Notes: generated by a model from the sequence alone, not told the origin. A stretch of DNA of 64,000 nucleotides from Clostridia bacterium (GCA_017473865.1 JAFUJB010000009.1:1-64000), one strand, 5' to 3'; positions 39,318 through 49,336 are shown, counted from the first letter of the stretch. Program-made: numbers and translations.

Positions 39318-39590
39318 ATGTTATTTATCAATATAGGTTTTGGAAATATGGTGGCGGCAAACAGAGTAGTCGCGATCTCAAGCCCTGAATCTTCGCCCGT
39401 GAAAAGACTTGTTGCAGTGGCGAAAGAAGAGGGGAGGATCATCGACCTTTCGTGCGGACACAAGACCAAGACGGTCATTATAACAGACAGTGAACACGTT
39501 ATACTTTCGGCGCTCCCGACAGAAAGAATTGCGGATAGACTTAACGGTCTGTCGGACAACAATTCTTCGGATGACGATGATATAACCTGA
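39318..39590 (+). CDS. remA: RemA family regulatory protein (DUF370)
   Basis: 90 aa, 8 nt after yicC. INIGFGNMVAANRVVAISSPESSPVKR is the RemA signature; GHKTKTVIITDSEHVILSALPTERIADRL completes the domain. In Bacillus subtilis RemA activates matrix and osmoprotection genes by wrapping DNA. The acidic tail (SSDDDDIT) is longer than in the B. subtilis protein. Conserved position between yicC and gmk. Confidence 0.93.
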   Translation: MLFINIGFGNMVAANRVVAISSPESSPVKRLVAVAKEEGRIIDLSCGHKTKTVIITDSEHVILSALPTERIADRLNGLSDNNSSDDDDIT

Positions 39591-39620
39591 CAACAAAACA
39601 ACGTCAAAGGGATGAAAAAA

Positions 39621-40229
39621 ATGAACAACAAAAACCTGCTTTTAGTAATCTCCGGGCCCGCAGGAAGCGGAAAGGGGACGGTTGTTAAGGAAATTATGAA
39701 AGAGTCCGACTCTTTTGCATATTCTGTATCTGCAACGACAAGACAGCCCCGTCCGGGAGAGGTCGACGGAGTAAACTATTATTTCGTTACCCGCGAGGAA
39801 TTTGAAGAGAACATAAAAAACGATTCTCTCATTGAGTATACACAGTATTGCGGAAACTACTACGGAACGATAAACAGTAAAGTAAAAGAAGCTCTCAAAG
39901 AAAAAAACGTAATCCTCGAAATTGAGGTCGAGGGGGCAATGAACGTCAAAAAGAAGTTCCCCGACGCAGTTCTGGTACTGCTTCTTCCTCCCGATTTCAA
40001 AACGCTTGAAGCAAGACTGAGGGGCAGAGCCACTGAGACTGAAGACGTTATCAAGGCAAGACTTGAAAAATCCAAGATTGAAATGGGTTGCTTCGAGCAA
40101 TACGACTACGTCGTAATTAACAAAGACGAAGGCGCCAAGAAAGCGGCTTTGGACATAATCAATATTACAAAATCAGAAATACAACGCACGTCAAGGCGTT
40201 TGGAAGTAAAGGAACATTTCTATGAATAA
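39621..40229 (+). CDS. gmk: guanylate kinase
   Basis: 202 aa from ATG 39621; the in-frame ATG at 39612 overlaps the space needed by the RBS AAAGGG. P-loop GPAGSGKG at residues 12-19, GMP-binding SATTRQPRPGEVDGVNYYFVTREEF, and the lid RLRGRATETEDVIKARLEKSKIE. Converts GMP and ATP to GDP and ADP. The stop overlaps the rpoZ start by 8 nt, so translation is coupled. Confidence 0.95.
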   Translation: MNNKNLLLVISGPAGSGKGTVVKEIMKESDSFAYSVSATTRQPRPGEVDGVNYYFVTREEFEENIKNDSLIEYTQYCGNYYGTINSKVKEALKEKNVILEIEVEGAMNVKKKFPDAVLVLLLPPDFKTLEARLRGRATETEDVIKARLEKSKIEMGCFEQYDYVVINKDEGAKKAALDIINITKSEIQRTSRRLEVKEHFYE

Positions 40230-40527
40230 CGAAAAATACACCAACATGATCTCCCCCACACTCGAAACACTTCAGGAAAAAGGTAAGTATAACAGATATG
40301 AGCTTGTTATCGCTACCGCAAAATGCGCAAGAATAGTTACCGATGAATACGTAAAACAGCGCGAACACGCAGAAAAACTTGTTGCAAGCAAGGAAACTGA
40401 CAAGAGCATTGCTGCACTCATTAATCAGGATTACCGCGATGAAAAGGCTGTCAGAATTGCAATTAACCGTTTGCATAGCAAGGAATACTCAATCGTTGAA
40501 GAGTCCCTGGGACAGAATATCGACTGA
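40222..40527 (+). CDS. rpoZ: RNA polymerase omega subunit
   Basis: 101 aa. KYNRYELVIATAKCARIVTDEY is the omega core helix that binds the beta-prime C-terminus, followed by KSIAALINQDYRDEKAVRIAI. Overlaps gmk by 8 nt as usual in Firmicutes. Assists RNA polymerase assembly and binds ppGpp in some bacteria. Confidence 0.92.
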   Translation: MNNEKYTNMISPTLETLQEKGKYNRYELVIATAKCARIVTDEYVKQREHAEKLVASKETDKSIAALINQDYRDEKAVRIAINRLHSKEYSIVEESLGQNID

Positions 40528-40568
40528 TATTACTTTAATATTTTAACAGAAAAGGTGGTGCATCAAAA

Positions 40569-43079
40569 ATGATTGACCTGTTTGCGCGGGTGTATGTTTT
40601 GGATGCACCTTACTTTATTGACAGGAAATTTGACTATTCCATCCCCGAAGAACTCCAAGGCAGAATAAAAAAAGGCTCACTTGTAAGCGTACCGTTCGGT
40701 AAGGGCAACAAGGGTTCTTACGCTCTTGTGTCCGAAATAACCGATACGACCGAATTCAGCGGAGTAAAGTCGGTGATTGACGTTGTAAATGACGTTGAAC
40801 TGAATGAAGAAACGTACAGACTTTGTATGTTTCTAAAAGACAGAACGTTCTGTACGGTAGGGGATGCGGTCAAGACGGTAGTTCCCGTATCCGCATTCGG
40901 AAAAATGTACAGCGTATACACCCTTGCCGATAATATTGATTATGAGTCGTTCGGCGAGAATGCAAAAGAGATATGCTCGTATCTCAAAGACCACCCGAAC
41001 TCGAAATATAATGCGCTTAAAGATAAATTCGGTGAAAGAATCGACCGAGCTTTGCGCGACTTGGGTTCAAGGGGAATAGTAATTAAACACATTGAGATAA
41101 AAGAAGCTTCGAAAAAGACGGAGAAGTATATACACCTGATACTTTCGGATGATGATGCAGTTGACTGTATAGAAAACAGAGGTGCTTACAAGGTTCGCGG
41201 AGACAGACTGCGTTCAATCGTATCTGCGTTATACGAAAACGGTGGCAACCTCTCCGAAGCCGAGCTTAAGGGTATTACGGGTTGTTCGGGTGCACAGATC
41301 AAATCCCTTGAACAAAAGGGGATAGTGTCTGTCGAGGAGATAGACGTATACAGAAATCCTTACGGCGAAAAAATATCAGAGAATAAGCAGAACGTGCTGA
41401 CAGACCATCAGCAAGAGGCGTTCAATATAATATCAGAGCTATACAAAACGGGTCAGCCAAAAGCAGTATTACTTCACGGTATAACGGGAAGCGGTAAAAC
41501 AAGAGTAATCAAAGCCGTTATTGACGAGGTGATTGCATCGGGCAGACAGGCGATAGTACTTGTCCCCGAAATATCGCTTACACCGCAGACGGTAGGACTG
41601 TTTAAAGCCTTCTACGGCGAAAGAATTGCCGTTATACATTCGTCGCTTTCCAACGGTGAGCGTTTTGACGCTTGGCGCAGGATAAAACAAGGCGAGGTTG
41701 ACGTTTGTATAGGTACTCGCTCGGCGGTGTTCGCTCCGTTTGAAAGACTTGGGCTTATCGTTATTGACGAAGAGCAGGAACACACTTATAAATCAGATAT
41801 GTCCCCGCGTTATCACGCGCGCGACATTGCAAGATTCAGGGCGGGATACAATAACGCGCTTATGCTTCTTGCATCGGCTACCCCCTCCCTTGAAAGCTAC
41901 CACAGAGCAAAACAGGGAGCATATACCCTTGTTGAGCTGAAAGAGAGATACGGAAATGCGGTGTTACCCGAAACGAGAATTTCGGATTTGAGGCTTGACC
42001 TTGCAAAGACGTCGGGGCTTTCTGTTATAGGCGAAAAGCTCTATAATGCTATGAAGGAAGCTCTTGCGAAAAACGAGCAGGTTATACTTTTTATTAACCG
42101 AAGAGGGTATAATAATTTCGTATCGTGCGCTATGTGCGGCAAAGCCGTAATCTGCCCCCATTGCAGTGTATCGCTTACGTTCCATTCTCCCGGAAGGGTG
42201 TATCAGGACGAGGGTGAGACCGCTATGCAGGCGAGGGTGAAAAACGGCTGGCTTACCTGCCACTATTGCGGTACACGGCTTCCCGTTCCGAAGGTGTGTC
42301 CCGAATGCGGAAGCGAGCATATACAGCATTTAGGCTATGGCACTCAAAAGGTTGAGGAAGAGCTGAAGCTGCTTTTCCCCGAAAGCAAGGTTATGCGTAT
42401 GGACGCTGATACAACGTCCACCAAGTTCGCTTTTGACACTATGCTTGAAAGATTCAGAAATGGGGAAGCTAATATACTTATCGGCACACAGATGGTAACC
42501 AAGGGGCACGATTTCCCCAACGTAACCTGCGTTGGCGTTCTGCTTGCGGATAATTCTTTGTATCTTGACGATTACAGGGCAAACGAGAGAACGTTTGATC
42601 TTATAACTCAGGTTACGGGCAGAGCAGGCCGAAGCGATAAAAAAGGGTGCGCAGTAATACAGACCTACAATCCTGAGCATCAACTGCTGAAATATGCATC
42701 AAGGCAGGACTACAGTGCATTTTATAATAACGAAATACTGCTTCGTAAGGCGTATACATTTCCGCCTTACTGCGACGTTATGACGGCAACTTTAACGTCG
42801 TCCTCTGAAAATGAGCTGCTAAAGGGCTGTGTTTATATGAACACGGTAATTAAAGATATGGCAGAAAAAGAGGACAAACAAAAGGTCGTGTTGAACGTAT
42901 ACGGACCGTTTGAAGCATCGGTATACAAGATAAATGAAAAATACCGTATGCAGTTTGTCATAAAATGCAGAAACAACAACGAGACGAGAGCGCTTTTTGC
43001 AAAAGTGTACGCTATGTGTGAAAAGCAGTTTAACGGGAAAATACAGATATCGTTCGACATAAATCCGAACAATATGTAG
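40569..43079 (+). CDS. priA: primosomal protein N' (PriA helicase)
   Basis: 836 aa, RBS AAAAGGTGG. N-terminal 3'-DNA-binding domain, then helicase motif I GITGSGKT (residues 304-311), DEEQ box (IVIDEEQEHTYKSD), the zinc-binding region with Cys pairs CAMCGKAVICPHCSVS and CHYCGTRLPVPKVCPECGS, and motifs V-VI QMVTKGHDFPNVT and QVTGRAGRSDKKG. The segment at about residues 540-560 (SPGRVYQDEGETAMQARVKNGW) is an insertion within the zinc module. It restarts stalled replication forks. Confidence 0.95.
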   Translation: MIDLFARVYVLDAPYFIDRKFDYSIPEELQGRIKKGSLVSVPFGKGNKGSYALVSEITDTTEFSGVKSVIDVVNDVELNEETYRLCMFLKDRTFCTVGDAVKTVVPVSAFGKMYSVYTLADNIDYESFGENAKEICSYLKDHPNSKYNALKDKFGERIDRALRDLGSRGIVIKHIEIKEASKKTEKYIHLILSDDDAVDCIENRGAYKVRGDRLRSIVSALYENGGNLSEAELKGITGCSGAQIKSLEQKGIVSVEEIDVYRNPYGEKISENKQNVLTDHQQEAFNIISELYKTGQPKAVLLHGITGSGKTRVIKAVIDEVIASGRQAIVLVPEISLTPQTVGLFKAFYGERIAVIHSSLSNGERFDAWRRIKQGEVDVCIGTRSAVFAPFERLGLIVIDEEQEHTYKSDMSPRYHARDIARFRAGYNNALMLLASATPSLESYHRAKQGAYTLVELKERYGNAVLPETRISDLRLDLAKTSGLSVIGEKLYNAMKEALAKNEQVILFINRRGYNNFVSCAMCGKAVICPHCSVSLTFHSPGRVYQDEGETAMQARVKNGWLTCHYCGTRLPVPKVCPECGSEHIQHLGYGTQKVEEELKLLFPESKVMRMDADTTSTKFAFDTMLERFRNGEANILIGTQMVTKGHDFPNVTCVGVLLADNSLYLDDYRANERTFDLITQVTGRAGRSDKKGCAVIQTYNPEHQLLKYASRQDYSAFYNNEILLRKAYTFPPYCDVMTATLTSSSENELLKGCVYMNTVIKDMAEKEDKQKVVLNVYGPFEASVYKINEKYRMQFVIKCRNNNETRALFAKVYAMCEKQFNGKIQISFDINPNNM

Positions 43080-43107
43080 AAATATGAACAGATACAGGAG
43101 AAAGAAA

Positions 43108-43590
43108 ATGGCATTACTTAAAATTGTAAAAGTAGGAGACGAGCTATTGAGAAAAAAGAGCCGTCCCGTAGAAAAGATAACACCAAGAATTATTCAGCTT
43201 CTTGACGATATGAAGGATACGATGAGAGCGCACGACGGCGTAGGACTTGCCGCCGTTCAGGTAGGCGTTCTCCGCCGTATCGTTCTTGTTGAAACCGAAA
43301 GAGGCGAGCTTATTGAAATGATTAATCCCGAGATTATCGCAACCGAGGGAGAACAGATAGATATTGAAGGCTGTCTTTCTGTACCCGACAAGTGCGGTAT
43401 AACAAAAAGACCGATGAAAGTTACCGTAAGAGCGATGAACCGTAAGGGCGAAATTTACGAAATAACAGGCTCGGAGCTTAAGGCAAGAGCGTTCTGCCAC
43501 GAGATCGACCACCTCGACGGTATTTTGTATATCGACCACGCGAAAATGCTTACGCAGGAAGAACTTGCCGAGCTTTACGAAGAGGAATAA
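43108..43590 (+). CDS. def: peptide deformylase
   Basis: 160 aa from ATG 43108 with CAGGAG 10 nt upstream. All three motifs: GVGLAAVQ (44-51), EGCLS (87-91, metal-binding Cys) and HEIDH (131-135, metal-binding His and catalytic Glu). Removes the formyl group from nascent proteins. Followed at 12 nt by fmt. Confidence 0.96.
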   Translation: MALLKIVKVGDELLRKKSRPVEKITPRIIQLLDDMKDTMRAHDGVGLAAVQVGVLRRIVLVETERGELIEMINPEIIATEGEQIDIEGCLSVPDKCGITKRPMKVTVRAMNRKGEIYEITGSELKARAFCHEIDHLDGILYIDHAKMLTQEELAELYEEE

Positions 43591-43601
43591 AAGAAAAGTT
43601 T

Positions 43602-44540
43602 ATGAGAATATTATTTATGGGAACACCCGACTTTGCGAAGGTGTGCTTTGAATCCCTTTTAACCACTGAAAATGATGTGATAGGCGTTATAACTCAGCCC
43701 GATAAACCTAAGGGCAGAGGATACGCGCTTATGCCTCCGCCCGTTAAGGTGAGTGCGCTTGAAAACAATATTCCCGTATATCAGCCCGACACGCTTAAAG
43801 ACGAGTCCTTTGCAAACCTATTAGAAAAACTTGATCCCGAGCTTATCGTCGTTGTTGCATACGGTAAGATATTGCCCAAAAACGTACTTGATTATCCCAA
43901 ATACGGATGCATAAACGTTCACGGTTCGCTCCTTCCCAAGTACAGAGGGGCAGCACCCATACAGAGAGCGATCATCGACGGAGAAAAAACGACCGGAATT
44001 ACGACGATGTATATGGAAGAGGGACTTGATACGGGCGATATGATCGAAATGTATGAGATCGCGATCCGTCCTGAAGATAATTTCGAGACTCTGCACGACA
44101 AGCTTGCAGATCTTGGCGCTTATGCACTTATGTCTACTGTAAAAGTTATTGCAAGCGGAAATGTAAAAAGATATAAGCAGGATGACAGCAAGTCTACCTA
44201 TGCAAAGAAAATTGAGAAGGCAGACTGCCTTGTAGATTTTTCAAAATCGGCAGAAGAAATACACAACCTTATCAGAGGCACGTCGCCTTTCCCGCTTTCG
44301 TTCGCTTTCTTGAACGGAAAAATGATTAAATTTACCTCGTCGTTTTTGACCGATAAAACGTCAAAAGAACCCGCAGGCAAAGTCGTATCACTAGAAAAAG
44401 GCAACGTATACGTTGCAACCGGAGACGGCGTTATAGGCATTGACGGAGTATTGCCCGAGGGAAAGGGACGAATGAAGGCGTCCGATTTTGTAAACGGCAG
44501 AAAAATTTCAGAGGGAGATATATTCACATCCGAAAAATAA
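43602..44540 (+). CDS. fmt: methionyl-tRNA formyltransferase
   Basis: 312 aa. IRILFMGTPDFA-type start (MRILFMGTPDFAKV), GVITQPDKPKGRG for tRNA contact, catalytic core INVHGSLLPKYRGAAPIQRAI with the Asn-His, and EEGLDTGDM with the Asp. C-terminal domain present (LPEGKGRMKASDFVNGRKI). Formylates initiator Met-tRNA; functionally paired with def. Confidence 0.95.
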   Translation: MRILFMGTPDFAKVCFESLLTTENDVIGVITQPDKPKGRGYALMPPPVKVSALENNIPVYQPDTLKDESFANLLEKLDPELIVVVAYGKILPKNVLDYPKYGCINVHGSLLPKYRGAAPIQRAIIDGEKTTGITTMYMEEGLDTGDMIEMYEIAIRPEDNFETLHDKLADLGAYALMSTVKVIASGNVKRYKQDDSKSTYAKKIEKADCLVDFSKSAEEIHNLIRGTSPFPLSFAFLNGKMIKFTSSFLTDKTSKEPAGKVVSLEKGNVYVATGDGVIGIDGVLPEGKGRMKASDFVNGRKISEGDIFTSEK

Positions 44541-44570
44541 ACCAATTACTAATAAAAAGAAGGGCTTTTT

Positions 44571-45260
44571 ATGTATTTTGATATTACTTATCTTATCATC
44601 GTATTGCCTGCAATGCTTCTTGCAATGCTGGCAAGCGCGAACGTAAATTCCACTTTTAAAAAATACAGCAAGGTCATATCCGCAAGAAGAATGACGGGCC
44701 ACGACGCTGCAAGAAGAATTCTTGATGCGAACGGACTTCATAACGTAGCTATTAATCGTGTGGCAGGCGATCTTACCGACCACTATGACCCCAGAACGAA
44801 TACGGTAAATTTGTCAAACAGCGTATACGATAATCCTTCGGTTGCGGCTATAGGTGTTGCTTCTCACGAAGCGGGACACGCAGTTCAGCACGCGGTTGGA
44901 TATAGTCCCATTAAACTCAGAATGGCTATTATTCCCGTTACGCAGATTGCTTCAAAGCTTGCTTTGCCTCTCGTAATTTTAGGTATTATTCTTGAGTTTG
45001 CAGGACTTGCGTATGTCGGCTGTATCTTTTTTGCTGTGGCAACTTTTTTCCAGCTTGTAACGCTTCCCGTCGAATTTAACGCGAGCCGAAGAGCTATTGA
45101 AGCTATTGAAGGCGCCGGAATACTCGGAAGCGATGAGATACAAGGCTCAAAGAAGGTGCTTAAAGCGGCGGCAATGACTTACGTTGCGGCACTTGCTGTG
45201 TCTCTCGCTCAGCTTTTAAGGCTTCTTATTCTTGTCGGCGGCGGGAGAAGAAGAGACTAA
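44571..45260 (+). CDS. zinc metallopeptidase, YugP family
   Basis: 229 aa membrane protein with three to four helices. Zinc motif HEAGH at residues 99-103 (ASHEAGHAVQHA) in a cytoplasmic or membrane-near segment, and the later ASRRAIEAIEGAGIL, typical for the Zn_peptidase_2 / YugP family. Substrate unknown. The gene between fmt and rsmB is conserved in Clostridia; the rsmB ATG follows its stop directly (TAAATG). Confidence 0.93.
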   Translation: MYFDITYLIIVLPAMLLAMLASANVNSTFKKYSKVISARRMTGHDAARRILDANGLHNVAINRVAGDLTDHYDPRTNTVNLSNSVYDNPSVAAIGVASHEAGHAVQHAVGYSPIKLRMAIIPVTQIASKLALPLVILGIILEFAGLAYVGCIFFAVATFFQLVTLPVEFNASRRAIEAIEGAGILGSDEIQGSKKVLKAAAMTYVAALAVSLAQLLRLLILVGGGRRRD

Positions 45261-46598
45261 ATGAACGTAAGAGAAATCGTTTTTGCATCACTATTGAAGT
45301 GCGAAAAAAATAAGAGCTATCCGAATATTGAAATTGATTCAGCTATCGAAAAATATAAGCTGACGGGCGCAGACCGTAGCTTTTATACAGCTCTTGTTTA
45401 CGGCGTTATCGAAAAAAAGATAACGCTTGATTACATAATTTCAAGATTTTCAAGCAGAGATGTGTCCAAGATAGATGCGGAAATTCTCGTTATTTTGAGA
45501 ATGGGCGTATATCAGATACTTTATATGGGCAGTGTGCCCGACCACGCGGCTTGTTTTGAAAGCGTCGAATTGTGCAGAAAAAACAACAAGAAAAGTGCGT
45601 CGGGGTTTGTAAACGCTCTGTTGAGAGAAACCGTAAGAAAAAAAGACGGGATAGTATATCCCGACAAAGAAAAAGAACCGACAAAATATCTGTCGGTCGT
45701 ATATTCATTTCCCGAATGGCTGTGTCAGATGTGGCTTAATGACTATGGTTTTGAAAAATGCGAGAGTATTCTTTCTGCACTTAACTGTCCGCCCGACATA
45801 ACGCTGAGGGTTAATACCCTCAAGACCGACGTTGAGTCGGTTTTGAAGTCCTTGGAAGAAAAAGAGATAAAAGCGGAAAAAGGATATTATTCGAGAAATG
45901 CCGTAAGACTTTTGCAGGCTTGTCCCATATCCTCGCTCGATATGCTGAAAAACGGGGAAGTGTACGTTCAGGACGAGGCGTCGCAGTTGTGCGCTGAAAT
46001 AGTGGGCGCAAAAGAGAACGACTTTGTAATAGATACTTGTTCTTGTCCCGGCGGCAAGAGTTTTTCTATGGCTATCAATATGGGTAACAAGGGCAAAGTG
46101 TGTGCGTTCGATCTTCATGGCAACAAACTTACACTTGTTGAAAAGGGCGCGAAAAAGCTTGGTATTGACATAATCGAAACAAAAGAGCACGACGGAAGTA
46201 TAGCTCTGGAAGAGTTGAAAGGGTGTGCTGACAGGGTGCTTGTTGACGCTCCGTGTTCGGGACTTGGCGTAATTGCCAAAAAGCCTGATTTAAGATATAA
46301 AGAAAAATCGGCGATTGAGAGACTGCCCGATATACAGTACAAGATACTTGACGCTGCTTGTACGTACGTAAAAGAAGGGGGAGTATTGGTATACTCCACT
46401 TGTACGATAAATAAGCGCGAGAACGAGTGTGTTGTCGAAAGATTTTTGGCAGAGCATAGCGGATTTGAGGCATACGATTTTGATCTTGGAAACGGAATTA
46501 AGTCCGAAAACGGTATGATAACGTTTTATCCAGATACAACAAAAACCGACGGCTTTTTCGTCTCCGCTTTTAGGAGAATATATTCTCCCACTTTTTGA
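45261..46598 (+). CDS. rsmB: 16S rRNA m5C967 methyltransferase RsmB
   Basis: 445 aa. N-terminal NusB-like domain (residues 1-140), then the PUA-like and SAM domains with DTCSCPGGKSFSMAINM (SAM motif), DAPCSGLGVIAKKPDLRYK (catalytic Cys pair) and VYSTCTINKRENECVVERFL. The last codons lie in the palindrome GGAGAATATATTCTCC, which belongs to a dispersed repeat, so the C-terminus IYSPTF may have been replaced by the repeat. Usual downstream genes (rlmN, stp, prkC) are absent; a repeat and GAPDH follow. Confidence 0.93.
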   Translation: MNVREIVFASLLKCEKNKSYPNIEIDSAIEKYKLTGADRSFYTALVYGVIEKKITLDYIISRFSSRDVSKIDAEILVILRMGVYQILYMGSVPDHAACFESVELCRKNNKKSASGFVNALLRETVRKKDGIVYPDKEKEPTKYLSVVYSFPEWLCQMWLNDYGFEKCESILSALNCPPDITLRVNTLKTDVESVLKSLEEKEIKAEKGYYSRNAVRLLQACPISSLDMLKNGEVYVQDEASQLCAEIVGAKENDFVIDTCSCPGGKSFSMAINMGNKGKVCAFDLHGNKLTLVEKGAKKLGIDIIETKEHDGSIALEELKGCADRVLVDAPCSGLGVIAKKPDLRYKEKSAIERLPDIQYKILDAACTYVKEGGVLVYSTCTINKRENECVVERFLAEHSGFEAYDFDLGNGIKSENGMITFYPDTTKTDGFFVSAFRRIYSPTF

Positions 46599-47030
46599 AA
46601 AAAGTTGGGCAAAAACTTTGCAACCTACTTTCTTTTGGGGAAAGAAAGTAGGCAAAGAAACCCTGCAACATGGTTTTGCAGAGGCAATATTACCTAAATT
46701 GTAGGGGGCGACGCACACGAGAACCCCCAAAACTTACTTCGTGCGTTTCGGGGAACCCCTACCTCGACGCCCCGTTACGAAAAGTTTTGAGGGATTCAAA
46801 AGGGCGCTTTTTCAAAAAGGCCGCCACGCGGCAGGGCGACACGGGAGAGTAAAGGCAGTGAGGTTTGCGAAAATGTTATTGTTTTTACAGACCCAATGTA
46901 TGAAGTTTTTGCCCCGCTTTTTACAAAAAGCGGGAAAACGGGGGTTCGGGGGCAGCGCCCCTGACAGTCTATGCCTCTCCAAGAAAACGCGAAAGCGTTT
47001 TGTTTTTTTCGGAACCTCGTTTTTTGCATA
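46570..47030. repeat. composite dispersed repeat after rsmB
   Basis: No gene in 46,599-47,083. Contains GGAGAATATATTCTCC (46572-46587), AAAAAAGTTGGGC, the hairpin TACTTTC-TTTTGGGG-AAAGAAAGTA (46626-46650) with GGCAAAGAAACC like the tandem repeat at 31601, and GAAAAGTTTTGAGGGATTCAAAAGGG (about 46778-46803, also as in 31601). Further on are CCCCGCTTTTTACAAAAAGCGGG and AAAACGCGAAAGCGTTTT hairpins. ORFs predicted here are not real genes. Confidence 0.78.
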
Positions 47031-47033
47031 AAA

Positions 47034-47080
47034 AAAGGTCGTATATGGGTTAGACCCATATACGACCGTATTTTTTCGTA
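47034..47080. terminator. bidirectional terminator between the repeat and gap
   Basis: AAAAGGTCGTATATGGGT-TAG-ACCCATATACGACCGTATTTTTT, about 16-bp stem with A and T tracts on both sides. Confidence 0.88.
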
Positions 47081-47083
47081 GAA

Positions 47084-48118
47084 TTAAAGTTCTGCGAAGT
47101 ACTTGATTGTTCTTACCATCTGAGATGTGTAAGAGTTTTCGTTGTCGTACCAAGAAACAACCTGAACTTCGTAGAGGTCGTCAGCGATCTTAGCAACCAT
47201 TGTCTGAGTTGCATCGAAGAGAGAACCGTATCTCATACCGATAACGTCGGAAGAAACGATAGGATCTTCGTTGTAACCGAAGGAAGCAGAAGAAGCAGCC
47301 TTCATAGCAGCGTTAATGCCTTCAACTGTAACGTCAGCACCCTTAACAACTGCAGTAAGAATTGTTGTAGAACCTGTAGCTACGGGAACTCTCTGAGCAG
47401 CGCCGATGAGCTTGCCGTTGAGTTCGGGGATAACAAGACCGATTGCCTTTGCAGCGCCTGTAGAGTTAGGAACGATGTTTGCAGCACCAGCACGAGCTCT
47501 TCTCATATCGCCCTTTCTGTGAGGACCGTCGAGGATCATCTGGTCGCCTGTGTAAGCGTGGATTGTAGCCATGATACCGCTCTGGATAGGAGCATAATCG
47601 TTGAGAGCCTTAGCCATGGGAGCGAGGCAGTTTGTTGTGCAAGAAGCAGCAGAAATAATGGTGTCTTCCTTTGTAAGAGTACCTTCGTTTACGCTGAAAA
47701 CGATAGTGGGAAGATCGTTACCTGCGGGAGCAGAAATAACAACTTTCTTTGCGCCTGCATCGATGTGTGCCTGAGCCTTAGCCTTTGAGCAGTAGAAGCC
47801 TGTGCACTCGAGAACTACGTCAACGCCGATTTCGCCCCAAGGAAGTTCAGCAGCGTTAGCCATAGCGTAGATTTTGAGGGTCTTGCCGTCAACAGTGATC
47901 GTGCCTTCTTCGTCGTTAGCTTCAACAGTGTGAAGATTTTCGCCGATAGTACCGCAGTAACCGCCCTGAGCAGTGTCGTACTTGAGAAGGTTTGCGAGCA
48001 TAGAGGGCTTTGTGAGGTCGTTGATTGCAACAACATCGTAGCCTTCTGCGCCGAACATCTGTCTGAATGCGAGACGTCCGATACGGCCAAAGCCGTTAAT
48101 AGCAACTTTAACTGACAT
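47084..48118 (-). CDS. gap: glyceraldehyde-3-phosphate dehydrogenase, type I
   Basis: 344 aa from ATG 48118 on the minus strand, 8 nt after GGAGG. NAD-binding GFGRIG (9-14), catalytic Cys160 in [51 protein letters not shown] and the C-terminal [16 protein letters not shown]. Glycolytic oxidation of glyceraldehyde 3-phosphate. Not clustered with pgk/tpi here; single gene with a terminator. Uses well-adapted codons (strong preference for AAG, GTA, GCA), as expected for high expression. Confidence 0.96.
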   Translation of the reverse strand: MSVKVAINGFGRIGRLAFRQMFGAEGYDVVAINDLTKPSMLANLLKYDTAQGGYCGTIGENLHTVEANDEEGTITVDGKTLKIYAMANAAELPWGEIGVDVVLECTGFYCSKAKAQAHIDAGAKKVVISAPAGNDLPTIVFSVNEGTLTKEDTIISAASCTTNCLAPMAKALNDYAPIQSGIMATIHAYTGDQMILDGPHRKGDMRRARAGAANIVPNSTGAAKAIGLVIPELNGKLIGAAQRVPVATGSTTILTAVVKGADVTVEGINAAMKAASSASFGYNEDPIVSSDVIGMRYGSLFDATQTMVAKIADDLYEVQVVSWYDNENSYTSQMVRTIKYFAEL

Positions 48119-48247
48119 GAATTTGTCCTCCATATAATAAAAAAATATTTTTTAAAATTTACCAAACTATATTTTAACCGATTTTACATAATATTACAAG
48201 TGTTTTTGTGCAAAAAAATGAAATTTGTTATATTTGCATTCAAAATA

Positions 48248-48276
48248 TTGAAAAAAAAGTAGGTTTTTAGTATAAT
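48248..48276 (+). promoter_or_regulatory. promoter of the gene at 48311
   Basis: TTGAAA (48248-48253), 17-nt spacer, TATAAT (48271-48276). Confidence 0.75.
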
Positions 48277-48310
48277 ATAAGTATAAATTATACCGATTGG
48301 AAGCGGCACT

Positions 48311-49336
48311 ATGGAACATTTTGAACAATTTGACAAAATCAACGTACCGTTGTATATATGCACGGATAAATGGATAATATTATACCGAAATAAAGCTTGC
48401 AGAAAGCTATCCTCTTCACCGAGGGTAAACAGCAATCTGTGCAGATATTTTCTCGAAAAAGAAAATACACCTGTACCTGCCGAAGACGGCGGCTGCCTGC
48501 TTGTAGGCAGCTTTATAAAAGACGTATATAAGACTGCTCTTTGTTTCAGATATAAAGAATACGTTATCGTAGCATATCCGTCGCTTTTCGACTTTGATAT
48601 TATGATGTGCGAGGTTGACGTTGAGGGAAACAGGGCGATAGCAGACTCGTTTCGGGAAGTAATTGACCTTACTTTTCTTTCAAAATCAAATTTTGAAGAC
48701 AAATACAGTACTCTTGAGAAAATAAGAAAATACGTTTTTAACATTATAGACAACTACGTTGCTTTGTCTATGTTTGACACTGACAAAAGGGTTCTCGGCA
48801 CGTTCAGTCAGATATACGGATTCTTTGAATCTCAAATAGGTAAAACGGTCAATAAAACGGGATACAGAGTTAATTTTGACTTAACGGGAATTGAAGAATT
48901 CGGGAAAAATATTTACGTTGATACTACTTGTTTTTCAATGGTATTGTCTTCGGTTATGATGTTTTGTCTGTCATTGTCGGCAGATAAAAGATGTATCGTA
49001 CGCGCTGAACATCTGGGTATGAGCGTACGTAACTCAATCAGTTTTACATACAAAGATACGTTGATTACGGGCAGGGATAAAATAGATTTCAGTTATTTTA
49101 TGGCATTGAATCCGATGGAATATATAAATTTCCTGCCTATAGAACAGATGAGCAGGGCGCTCGGATGGGGAATATCTTGTCTTGTGTCGGATGAAAAAGA
49201 ATTTAACTGCAGTATAGTTTTTGATACGGCAATTGACAACAAGAGCGTTTTCAGAAAAGGCGGCAAGAAAAAGGCGCAGACGCCCGAGGACGTTATGTCT
49301 GCAATATTCAAGAATACGCTTAGACTTTTGGCATAA
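48311..49336 (+). CDS. hypothetical protein with histidine-kinase-like layout but no catalytic motifs
   Basis: 341 aa, soluble. Residues 10-110 could form a PAS-like fold (NVPLYICTDKWIILYRNKACRKL). Residues 130-175 look like a helical dimerisation segment. Residues 190-320 are arranged like an ATPase domain (VNFDLTGIEEFGKNIYVDTTCFSMVLSSVMMFCLSLS ... MSRALGWGISCLVSDEKEFNCSIVFDT). I see no phospho-accepting His followed by Glu, nor clear N, G1 or G2 boxes, so kinase activity is unlikely. The C-terminal tail is basic. RBS GGAAG. Divergent from gap. A degenerate sensor protein, or another fold; moderate doubt. Confidence 0.65.
   Translation: MEHFEQFDKINVPLYICTDKWIILYRNKACRKLSSSPRVNSNLCRYFLEKENTPVPAEDGGCLLVGSFIKDVYKTALCFRYKEYVIVAYPSLFDFDIMMCEVDVEGNRAIADSFREVIDLTFLSKSNFEDKYSTLEKIRKYVFNIIDNYVALSMFDTDKRVLGTFSQIYGFFESQIGKTVNKTGYRVNFDLTGIEEFGKNIYVDTTCFSMVLSSVMMFCLSLSADKRCIVRAEHLGMSVRNSISFTYKDTLITGRDKIDFSYFMALNPMEYINFLPIEQMSRALGWGISCLVSDEKEFNCSIVFDTAIDNKSVFRKGGKKKAQTPEDVMSAIFKNTLRLLA

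Noticed and set aside
46670..47153. Overlapping frames of 60-113 codons between rsmB and gap
   Set aside because: All fall in composite repeats and terminators, on both strands, with no RBS.
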